64,000 nucleotides of DNA, taken from assembly GCA_021209875.1 (NCBI GenBank), contig JAGYVD010000001.1:2604001-2668000 (forward strand). The letters run 5' to 3'. The stretch comes from Rosellinia necatrix (taxonomy: Eukaryota > Ascomycota > Sordariomycetes > Xylariales > Xylariaceae). Made by a program: the position numbers and the translations under genes. The number at the start of each line of letters is the position of its first letter. Position 1 is the first letter of the stretch. The notes below the pieces were generated by a model, which saw nothing but the letters and a program-made list of their open reading frames with translations, was not told the DNA's origin and made no database searches. Below are positions 25,655-35,761 of this stretch, in pieces.

Positions 25655-26710
25655 CTTCTCCCCCCGCTGTTCTTCCTCGTCTAGGCGTCACCTTGCTTGA
25701 AAGAATCCGGGTAGTAAGGCTTCACCACACCCTGCATGTGTCACCCCCAGGTCCATTAATCCATCCATGGCTTTACGTGTCCAGATAGAATCTAGTAACT
25801 TCAGAGGCAAGTTACAGCTTTTAGGCGCACGCGGAAGATTCGCGAGCATGGCGTTATGTATCCAACCTACCACCCTAATAACAATGAGAAACCATGTGTG
25901 GTTCCAAATACCAGCAAGCAATATAAGTACTAGAGACCAGCCGAAAGTTTCCAACACGCAAACGGACTGGGTTGTCAGGAAACCAAGAGGACGAGGGACA
26001 GACGTGGTTTTCATTTTTAACCAGATTCCCGTCATTCTAGGCGAACCCATGGCGGCAAGTTCCTCGAGATCAAACCAACGCCCTCCCCCCTTGACAGTGA
26101 ATGACAGTGAACCCATAATGAGACTTAGCAACGTGCCGAGTCCAGTGATAGCGAGAGTACACCACTCGTCCCCCTGGTCCCAGAGAGTTGGAGTCGCTGC
26201 AATCACAAGTTGGGCTACCATGACGGCAATTGCACTGTCGTTGAGTAGGTCGTTTTTGGACATTAACGCCCCGTCGTCCTAGACAACGCGGCCGATAAGC
26301 TAGTTCTTATTGATACGGTAATATCTAGAGACCCAGATTGAACACCTTATCGGGATAGCCCGTGAGCGGTAATAGTCTACCCTCGCCGAATGAATCCTTG
26401 AGACTAGATCTTGAGACCAGAAAGCGCGTAGGCCATCTACACGGAGGAGAAACAGACGGGAGCCAAGAACTTGCCAGTCGATTGAGCGAATGCCTCGCGG
26501 ATGACAGTCCCGCCAACGGACATGAGTATAGTTACCACCGGCGACGCCAGGCGAAATTATGAGATGGCGTCTTAATATTGGGCTGGGATGAAGCGACCAG
26601 TGGGAGTCAGGTCCTATTATTTTACTCTGTCTGAACAAATGTCCACTGTTTTCAGTGGCTGCGTGTAGCAATGAGGCGAGGGACACAACCAAAGGCAGCG
26701 TCATAGGCAT
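25655..26710 (-). pseudogene. Decayed fungal multi-spanning membrane protein gene
   Basis: A broken relative of an uncharacterised family of fungal integral-membrane proteins. Pieces in order on the minus strand: MPMTLPLVVSLASLLHAATE (near 26.7 kb); GKFLAPVCFSSV; EGRLLPLTGYPDKVFNLG; MSKNDLLNDSAIAVMVAQLV with TLWDQGDEWCTLAITGLG; a hydrophobic stretch around WSLVLILLAGIWNHTW; and the C-terminal RKAMDGLMDLG, then CGEALLPGFF. These pieces sit in different frames and are separated by stops, including TAG codons just before MSKNDLL that would read K-N-stop-L-I-G-R-V-V-stop-D-D-G. The last part runs into FQAR-stop where a frame change would continue into charged residues. Several lesions fit C-to-T change plus indels. 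The recognition is from memory of the family's pattern, so the family label is less sure than the decay. Confidence 0.6.
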
Positions 26711-27367
26711 AATGAGAGGCGGACCATGGGCTGACTAGTCACCTACCACAGCCCAAGGCGCCATCAGTTGGATTCATGTAGCTACTGGATAGAAAGCTGT
26801 GTCCCCTAATAGTGACCCTCATATTGGATCTATCTCATACCTCTTGACCGGGTGGAATTGAGGGGGCTCGACGATGGGTGAGTAAATGGATTTGGCGGTC
26901 AATACTTTCCTCCCTGCTCCCCAGCGAAGCGAAATGGACGATAATCAAGAGATTTGGGTATGCTACTTCGATAGGAGACACATCTAGTCGTAAGCACGCA
27001 CTAGAAACATACCAATTCCATCTGAATTCGATCGCCCTGCCGGGACTTTAAGCTTGGGTCAAGGACGTATTCTAAAGCAGCTGTAGGGTGGCTGGGTTAA
27101 AAGAAGGCTAATCAATTCATTCACACTTTGATCACAATTCAACATCCTACATTCCTCCGCTGGGGAATTCACAAATCTATAAGCCTGTCGCCGCCTCGAA
27201 CAAGTAACACTAACACATAGTTAAGCACAATCAACGTTGTTGACATTTCAACTACCATTCCTTCGGCGTTGTTCCCGAGGCTCCCTTTGACAACAGCCGC
27301 ATCACCACCCGCCTTGTACTTCACTAATCAGGCCGGGTGACCATAGGTAGTCCCGATGCCAGTCCCG
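26711..27367. other. Intergenic, no gene seen
   Basis: Between the membrane-protein pseudogene and the 3' end of the basic-tailed protein gene. No conserved frame or repeat is visible. Confidence 0.6.
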
Positions 27368-28876
27368 TCACGTGCTTATATCAAGAGGACAAGATGCCGC
27401 CCTCTCGCGAAAATAGGTTACCTTGTTTCCTTTTCCCGATCTATGCAATCCAAATTGTAGACTCTTTTTCGCCACTAGGACGCCGAAGAAGTGATCGGCC
27501 GTCCGCCTGTGTTGCTTTACTCGTTCCCTAGTTACCTCCAGGGCCCTGCCCACATTTCCCAGTCCCTTCTTTGTCTTTGTCTTCAGCTCCTTCTTCTTGA
27601 GCTGCTTTTCGCAGTTCTTGTTTACTGTTTTGGTGGGATCTACCCTCCTCCTGGAGCGGTGCCACCTGCGTCCCCGGGCTCTGAAGCCGGTACGCTTGGC
27701 GGGGCGTACGGACCTCCCCACAAGTTTGAACCGAGCCTTGGTTTTGAACGATGTCCGCTTGGCCCATCTGCGCAGCTTCAGCCTCTGTACCTGCTGGGTT
27801 GAAGTACTTGGGGGCCCGCTAGAGCTTGCAAGTGTGAAGAGTTGCATCCACGACGCGGGACGGGATAGCCGCTTCTTTCTCGTGGGACGGATCGTGGACC
27901 AGACACTATCGGCGCTTGACAGGCTGGGTCGCCTCGCTGCTATTAGCATTGTTCTATCCGTATCCACGCTGGCACGCAAAAGATCCATTGAACCCATATG
28001 CCTGTATTCGAGCCCATATGAATCATCATCGTCAAGCGTGCTTCTACCGGGAAGTCGTTCATAGCTCCCAAAGCCGCTTTCAAGGTAGACGGGAAAGGCG
28101 TTCTCATTCTCTAATATGGGAGCTGCATTTCCACTCTTTGGCGCTGATTTTTGCTGTTTGAGTACCGCACAGACAGCGCTAGGTTCACCTCGCGGGCCTG
28201 TTATATCTGGACATGTCGACCTCGAGAGGGGCTTAGGCTGGTCCGTGAATGGAAGGGACCTGAAGTTGGAAGCATCCTTCCCATCTGAAGCGGCGTGAGT
28301 CTTCCCACCGATGGCGCCATTAACTGGCATCTCAGCCGTAGGCATACTAGTTAGGTCCCACGAGTTCTGAGAGGGATACCGGCCATAGCGTTGATATTCA
28401 GCGAAGTGACTAGCCGTCCGCGGCGGCGCCAAATCCGGCGAGCGATATCCCGGCGGGGGGGAACGAATACCCTCGGACGGGTAGGAGGATGAGGCGGAGC
28501 GTATCCTCTGGCAATAACCGGCTGACGAAATTGGCTGTAGTGGCGGGAAACCATCAGGATCGGCCGCGCTGATTGGTTCGATGCTTGAGAGGCCGAAAGA
28601 ACGGATATTTAGCACCTCGTCGATCTGCCGTGCGAATTCGCCGATAGGCTCTGGTATGAAGAAGGCCGGCAGTGTAGTTCCCCCGGCGTTAGAATTCGTT
28701 GGAATGAGCCCGGTCTCGCTGTTCTGTCGTCGTGGCGCGGTTTCCTCGAGCAAGGCGATGTCGTGACACTTGTGGAAGCGCGAATCTCGGTAGTTAGTGT
28801 CAGGCGGGACATTTTCGTTGCAAACTAACAATGGCAGATCGTCGGTGGCGTCGCTGCAATGCCTTAACTCTTTCAT
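27368..28876 (-). CDS. Hypothetical protein with strongly basic C-terminus
   Basis: I do not recognise the function. The frame is open from 29170 down to the stop at 27368 (600 codons), far longer than chance. The first in-frame ATG is at 28876, giving 502 aa; an upstream exon or a more upstream start is likely, since the open frame continues 98 codons 5'. The first two thirds are Ser/Pro/Arg-rich and probably disordered. Near residue 380 there is WMQLFTLASSS, then a basic block LKLRRWAKRTSFKTKARFKL and a long Arg/Lys tail (RRRVDPTKT, KKKELKTKTKKG). Such a tail suggests nucleic-acid or membrane-phosphate binding or nuclear targeting, but that is inference. It is convergent with the Atos-side sequence and codirectional with listerin, whose 3' end lies about 450 bp upstream of the open frame. 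Confidence 0.6.
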   Translation of the reverse strand: MKELRHCSDATDDLPLLVCNENVPPDTNYRDSRFHKCHDIALLEETAPRRQNSETGLIPTNSNAGGTTLPAFFIPEPIGEFARQIDEVLNIRSFGLSSIEPISAADPDGFPPLQPISSAGYCQRIRSASSSYPSEGIRSPPPGYRSPDLAPPRTASHFAEYQRYGRYPSQNSWDLTSMPTAEMPVNGAIGGKTHAASDGKDASNFRSLPFTDQPKPLSRSTCPDITGPRGEPSAVCAVLKQQKSAPKSGNAAPILENENAFPVYLESGFGSYERLPGRSTLDDDDSYGLEYRHMGSMDLLRASVDTDRTMLIAARRPSLSSADSVWSTIRPTRKKRLSRPASWMQLFTLASSSGPPSTSTQQVQRLKLRRWAKRTSFKTKARFKLVGRSVRPAKRTGFRARGRRWHRSRRRVDPTKTVNKNCEKQLKKKELKTKTKKGLGNVGRALEVTRERVKQHRRTADHFFGVLVAKKSLQFGLHRSGKGNKVTYFRERAASCPLDIST

Positions 28877-29622
28877 GCCACGACGATTCTCGGGCCGCTC
28901 AAACAACGTTGAAAATACTGAGGCGATATTTGCCTTTCGACGCGGACTCTGTCGGCCAATCTCAGTAGCGGTAAATCTGGAACGGTTGGAAGTCTCTTCG
29001 CCTTCCGATAGGTCACGGAAGAAGCCTCGGCTTGGGAAGGGACCATCGGTGCAACAGCGACATAATTGCAAAATTATGAAGAACTCGGTATCGATGCAGG
29101 CAATGTGTATATCGAGGATTCGGTTGGCCGTAGCCAATATACAAGCAATAAAGGGACGTGGACGACGCAAAGGCTATTTCTCTATTGTCCTGGCTAAGGA
29201 TAAGGCCTAAAAAGTAGTTAGGTGGTATGAACCTCCCTGAATTGGACTTGCGATGGTCGGAGCTGCTGTCTGTATACGCCGCTGGCTTCGTGCCCTCCAT
29301 ACTGACCCCCCCCCACACACCCTAGAAAGATTGCTGACCAGGAAAAGAAGAAGAGAGAACTATGCACCGCCATATCAACTTGAAAGAGCTATCCGTTTAG
29401 CTTGGGCGTCGGCTATCGCTGGCATTTCATCGAGAGAGATAGAGAGAGATAGATAGAGAGATAGGGATCGTGAACGGACAAACCCAAGGCATCTACCCCT
29501 GAATTGGGAAGCTTAATATCTATGACTAGCATATTCTCCATCGCTGAATGGCGCTCTTTCCCCACTGTGACGTTAAATTTTCTATAATGCACAGATCCAG
29601 TGCATTGTTTTGTCTAGTCGGC
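28877..29622. other. Possible 5' exon region of the basic-tailed gene, then intergenic
   Basis: 28877-29170 stays open in the frame of the neighbouring gene without an ATG. A nearby ATG in another frame starts MSLLHRWSLPKPRLLP. I could not find a convincing splice joining them. 29433-29463 is a GAGATA/GATA microsatellite. Confidence 0.45.
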
Positions 29623-32600
29623 CTAAGCACCAGCCCTTCTTGCTCTTGTATCTGCACCTAAGTAATCGATTGGATTTCGACATAGCGGACATGTGTTCTG
29701 GTTGCTGCTCTGGAACCATTTGTATAGACAAGTGCGGTGGAATAGATTTTTGCAAGTTTGGCATCGTTTGTCGGGCATCTTTTTGTCGGTGCTAATGATA
29801 CTGTAGCAAATAGCGCATTCCGTCTGGCCTTTGAGAGCGCCGAAAACGTTACGCCGAAATGTGACGAGTCCGTCTATAATGTTACCGCCCTATTTCTCAA
29901 GCGTTAGCCAAGTCCTGCAGCGCGGTGCCTTCATATAGAAAGGGAAACAGCAAAGGAAACGAACAGAGAAGGTAATGACACCCTGTGTCGTCATAATCCA
30001 GCTTTTCCATTTCCTCTCGTCCACCGCGACACGATTAATTCCAACGACGGTGACGGCCTCCAGAGGAAACTCGGGAGGTATGCGAATAGCAATCGAGGCA
30101 GTGAGATCGTCTACTTCATACCCAGCAATAACCTCCTTTGTCTTAGGGCTAACTTTTACGCTCAACTCTTTCTCGTCGCCCTCTTGGCTGTCCTTCCACT
30201 TGGTAACGTCATCTAGAGACTCTTTGATAATGATCGGAGAGAAAAATCTGGTCATCCATGCTTCAACGGCAATTCTGGTCTGCTTCGAGCGGCAGCCGAT
30301 GTACCATGTTTTGAAAAGCCCCGGCACAAACTTCAATACGAGGTAGTATATATGGACGAGGAGCCACTGCATGTTTCTCTCTTCCGATTCCGATTCGGCT
30401 AACTTGGGGTCGTAGTGCTGGATGGTTTTTGCGAGGCCCACCTGGTCAAGGTTGAGCCCATGAGCTGCCGAGTGGCCCAACACATCAAAGGTGAAGTCCA
30501 TCAAGGGACCTATATAATTCTCCGTTTTGAGATTTTCAGCGTAATCGCTACGCACTTTGAAAGATGCGGCTCGGAAATAATCAAAGACCAAGTGCCAGGA
30601 TAGTAGGTATGAGCGGACAGGGGTCGGGAACTGGGCCATGACCTCATCGGAATACATATCTAATGTAGGCGCCTCAAGGAGAAGCGATAGGAGTTCATCG
30701 GGGAGTCGCGCGTCTCGCTTTTCCAAGAGAACATCGACAGAAAGCTTCTCTTGCACAGTCGGAAGTGCCTTATTCAGCATGGTAAAAGCCGCCGTTTGAA
30801 TGGCGCGGGATTCACTAGCCACCAAAGCGTAAAGCTCCGAGAGATCGTCACAGTGCTCGAGGGGTACCTTTTCAACCTGTCTGCAAATGAGGGAGTCTAG
30901 TATGTTGAGGGGTTGAGTATGTTTTTCTCGCGGCAGCTTTAGAAGGTCGACAAGGGCAGTTGACCTTCTCTCTGCCGAAGCCTCTAGAACATCAACCAGA
31001 TCATCGCTTGGCTCCTCCAATGACTGGAGGGTGGCCATGAGCCGCAGCGATGCATGGATTTCTGGGATTCGAGCATCCAAGGGTTGAGTAGGAGGTTTCG
31101 TCCAGATATTCAGGCAAAAGTGCACAGTGTCCTCCCAGTGGGACCCGTATACATCTTTGATGCAGGGCAGAAGGCGTTGCAAACAACGGCAAATTTCTGT
31201 GGCGTACTCAATCCCAATATCTTCTGGCATACTCAACCAAGAAGTAATTTGCCTAACGGCAGATACCAGCCTAATGTTCGCGACTGGTAGCTCGCCTACG
31301 TCATATACCTGCGTGCACTGATCAAGCAGAATAAGCGTAATCAAACTCTTCTCCTCGCCGGACTTAGCTCCCGCAATATCGCTTACCAAGCGATTGCAGA
31401 AATTCTTGACAGATCTTGATGTTGAGACTGTCTCGCCGAGGCCACTTAGAATTGCAGCGGCAGCAAACATGGTTGAAGCAGACCCTTTGAGACTGTCCGT
31501 ATCGGTTAACCACTTCTCCCCACTCGATGGGAAGCCGTGTCGTTCTGTGAGTGCTTGTAGAATATTCTGCATCGCGCGGGCGGAATAGAAGCCAAGGGGT
31601 GACAATGTGCATGATTCTTTGGCTAATTTCCCAATGATAGCGTGCACTAGCCGAGATTGCTCGGTTCCGGTTCCGTCAAGCCACTTCTCAGCAAGCTCGA
31701 CCATCTCATTGATGAACTTGCGGGTAGCAGCAACTAGGGTTTCTAAATCCGATAAAGTATCGTGTGAGGATAAAGAGCCCCAGATACCTCCCTCGCCCAG
31801 CGTTGTGAGCTGGTCTGCTGCTAACTCAACTGTCAAGCATAGATTTATGATTAAATCGATCTTGATAGAGAACTCCGTGTGGTCGAAGTCAAAACCAAAA
31901 GTCATAAGTTTGGTCATATACATGGCCATACGGCCAGGTATTGAGCAACCCCGGCCATCTCGTTGCGTATTCATACCTCTACTCGTAGATTCGCAACCTG
32001 CAAGAAAGCATGCGCCCCCAAGACTGTTCGTAAGCGACAAAGAAGGGTCGGGGGCTTGCTGGAAGAGAATACAAAGCTGCTGCCTCCACAATGTGGTGTT
32101 TGGTAGAAGGTCAAAAAGTCCACTATCGACATTCACATCCTGTGGGGATTTTTGACGCGCTTCTTGTGCTTGTAGGGCTTGTTGAGCAATGGTTTCGATG
32201 CTGGACGGAAATCAGATATGAGGATAATAGGGTAGCTAGAAGACACATACGAGAGAGAGCCTAGGCTCGCACTATTAAGGTTTTGCTCGATGAGAATATG
32301 CGCATTTGACGTTCCGCTCGATGGATCTTTGAGTAAGGCATGTAACATATCTACTTCAGGACTACAGCCCTTTTCTGAGATACCTAACAAGCTAGTCATC
32401 AACGCCATGTAGGCCTCTCCGTCTTGTGTTAATAATTCCAACTTTTTCTCAGCGACGATTCGTAGCGCTCTGAGAACACCTTCATTCGGCTCGCCTACAG
32501 GGTTCGTCATGTGATTTGTAAGCTCCTGTATTAACCTCTTTGAAGTAGGCTCGCTTAGCGCTCCGACGGTAAACACATTGTTGAGCAAATCCCAACTAGA

Positions 32601-34734
32601 CCTTGAGTTACCGACGGCGCACATTAGGCACCTGCGGATGAGTTCGGTCTGGAGTGTCGAGTTCTGCTGCGCAATTATAGCTGCTTGGTTACTAGAAACA
32701 AGTGTGCTCAACGCAGGGATGGCTTCCGCGGTATCCAAACATTCCAGTACGACCGAGATGCTGGCTTTCCACAAGCGTTCGAACTCATTTTGCAGCTGAG
32801 GAATCTTCCCAAGTATTATAATGCTTGATAGGATGAAGGGCGCGCTCGCGGACCTTAGAAACTCTTCGCGACCTTCGACAAGAGAACTATTCAACCCATC
32901 GAGTACGCTCTGGATTGAGGAGGCTGTTGCGAAGAGCGAGGGTGCTAGCTTGAACGCAAATTCCACTACTTGAGCAACTCCAAATGGTTTCCACTTTCTT
33001 GTTTGAAGTATTTTGAGACTGTCCCCAAGCAATTCTAGGGATAATTGTACTGGGATATCTGGGATTGGGCGGTCACTCGCCGTAGTTTTTCTGTGTGCAT
33101 CCAAGATTTTCCCGGTCAAGGAGAACCACCTGTTACCCTCTTCAGCTACCGACTTCTGGGATTTGTGATGTTCCTTCGAAGCTTCTGGCAATGAGTTGCG
33201 GATATGGTCATTAAGCTCGTCCTTTAACCGACTCCATTCTAGTTTTGTAGGTTCAACTAGATCTTCGAAGGGTGGTGTGGTAGTTGAGGTATACGCTCTG
33301 ATCAATATTTGCAGCTGGCTCCCCGATGACCAAATTGACGTTTCAGGCGATGGGAAGAGATAGTGTTTTATCAATGGGAAGACAGTGCCCTGGCAAAGCC
33401 TTATACGCGCCTCGGTAGATGAGGTCGATTGCAAAAAGTGCCTTGCCAAGCTGAGATACGCGGACCAAGCCTCGACGGCGTTACTGCGAGGCTCGTCGCG
33501 GCTAGTGATTCCTTTCCTCATAGACTTCAAAAAGTCTATCGCACCATCAACATCCTGGGGTAGTATGTCGCTGGGTATTGATTCAATCAATTGGGTAAGT
33601 TTTGTCCAAAAATGCGGCGGCCCCCCTTGTGATCCCAATTCGAGAAAGATCCTGAGCCGCGACACAGGCGACTTCTTCCCTCGGTATTCCGAGGTCCACA
33701 CCACGGGGTATTTTGCTGTCGCTTTGGTTAGGGCATTGATATAGTCGGTAGCAGAGCCGATCTGACTGCTTTGGAGAGCCTCGGCTACAAACACCTTGCT
33801 GATGCGGGACAAATCGGCCCCAACCCGGTCTGGCCTCTTCTCGATGCAAACTAGCAAGAGCTGGGACGAGAGGCGCCTCACGTTGGTGTCGTTGAGGATT
33901 GCGCTTGTCCACACCTTGTCGTTTTCGAAGACTTCATCATAGGCGTCAATACACTTCTCCATGTCGACCGTATTCAGTTTTTGTAAAAGGCTCAAGACCA
34001 ATGCGAGACCCCCGGCAAGGACTCTAAAGTATTTTGCACCGGCATCATCGGCATTGGTGGAGCGGCGGTCGCTCAAAGTCCCGGGTGTCTCCTTGATGGC
34101 GTCGTTGGCGTAGTGAAGGATCTGCTGCTGACAGCGCTTCCAGAACTGAGATATCTTCTCTGGGGTGGTGAGAAAAGACGAGAGGCCTTCGGAGGCGGCC
34201 CTCGATACGGCCTTGTCCCGGTCGAAAGTACCGGCGAGCCAAGGCCCGACGATCTTGGGCACATTCCTCTCCATCCGTTTCCGGGCCGACTTCATGAGCT
34301 CGAATTGGACGATATGGGAGAGTTCGCGCACGCGTCTCGAGTTGTCTATTGATATGCGGGGGTATGATTGGACCTAATACGCGCACCGTTCAGCGACGCG
34401 ATGAATGCGATGAATAAGGCGACAAAGAACCTACCCAAGCTTCCAGTACCGGCTCCTCGGCGCCTCCGTCCTGCTCGTAGCGGTGGGCTTGCGCATAGGT
34501 GAGCAGTTCCTCGAGGGCTTTCGCCTTGGTAGTGGCATCTTTCTTCTGCAGATTCTTGAGAGACACGACGACGTTCGCATCCGACACCGAGGAGAGGTCG
34601 GGGGGTTCGGCGAGGTATGAAAGATTGATGCCACTCGCGGTCGCCGTGGGCGTGAAACTGCCAAAGGAGCTTGTGCCGAAGCTCGAGACGGCCTTGCTGC
34701 TGGCGGCGCGAACCTTGCCAGGTTTCCGACTCAT
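29623..34734 (-). CDS. LTN1: E3 ubiquitin-protein ligase listerin
   Basis: Ribosome-associated RING E3 ligase that ubiquitinates nascent chains stuck on split 60S subunits (ribosome quality control, working with Rqc1, Rqc2 and Cdc48). Exons 34435-34734, 32251-34373, 29965-32200 and 29623-29889 join in frame to 1641 aa, normal for the family. The N-terminus MSRKPGKVRAASS, then SYLAEPPDLSSVSD and VVSLKNLQKKDATTKAKALE, matches the listerin N-domain. The middle is alpha-helical HEAT-like repeat. The end has the conserved WIMTTQGVITFS joined across the last intron to GGNIIDGLVTFRRNVFG, then a RING-CH-type finger: CAIC, then CQTCKNLFHRTC, KWFQSSNQ and CPLC. All zinc ligands are present. The splice after VITFS uses GTTCGT...TAG, a weak donor supported by the family's continuous sequence. 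The first in-frame ATG was taken as start. Confidence 0.95.
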
Positions 34735-35761
34735 ACTGGTCGGTTTCGGGGCGGGGGTGGACACATACGACGGCGTTGTCGATCCGGGGGGGGGGGGAAG
34801 GGGGTGACCTTGCAAAGAGTAATCGGAGGGGAAGGCTCGGAGTGCGCGATATGAGGACGTTTAATAGGGAGATGGGTAGTTTCGAGGATTGAATATTTAA
34901 CCCCACCGTGGGGTAGAAGCCATATGTATTATGTACGTAGTATGGAATCTACCTACCTACCTAAGCACTTAGTTCAGTAACTCTGGGTAACCGTGATTGG
35001 TTACCATGAAGTATTGACCAGGTAGATAATCACCGAAATGGATGGCGATTTCTCCCCTTTGCGACTCGGTTATCGGAAAGTCGCAACGTCACTGTCATCA
35101 AAGGTGTAAGTAGCTATCTACTTAAGTAGGTTGGCTGTAAGGAATGTAATATGTAATCCGACTATGACTCAGGCCGACAGATACAGCTAAAGTGCTTACT
35201 GGACCACCGAGGCAGGCACAGGCAAGGGAATAAGGCAAAAACGGGGGTATGCATATAAAAGAGCCCTCTGGATACATCCTTAATCTATTCAGCATTAGGG
35301 TGGGCCGCCTAAGGCACTTCGTGCATTTGCTCGTCCTCCAAGTACATACGCTTACCCCGCAAACCCCCGGAACGATCCGGGTTTCCGGCCCACTACGTAC
35401 CCTCAAGCTCTTACCCACAAGAGCTTGAGGTTCGGGGTAGGGTAGGCTTGATAGGGATTGAAACATCTGTTTGTACCTACCTCTAGGTACTGCGGACGCT
35501 GACGAACACAAACCAGCCCCCCTCTCTTAAACTCCTATACCAAACCTTCAGACTTGCCTCACACATGTGCGTACATTGCCTACCTAACAATAATACATTT
35601 TTTTCCCGCCTCCCCGCACTTGCTCACCTCCCAACACCTCCCGACACCTCAACGCGGTATTTCTACACAGCCTAGGCCGCGGGAAAATATATACGACTGG
35701 CCGAATCCCTCATGCATGTGACGCAGCCGGGAATGCATTGGGGGGCATTGAATCAAGAAAC
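34735..35761. promoter_or_regulatory. Divergent promoter region of LTN1 and the mitochondrial-like gene
   Basis: 1.03 kb shared 5' flank. It holds a G10 run close to the LTN1 start, a CTACCTACCTACCTAAG element near 34950, and C/T-rich leader sequence before 35762. No specific factor site is assigned. Confidence 0.45.
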
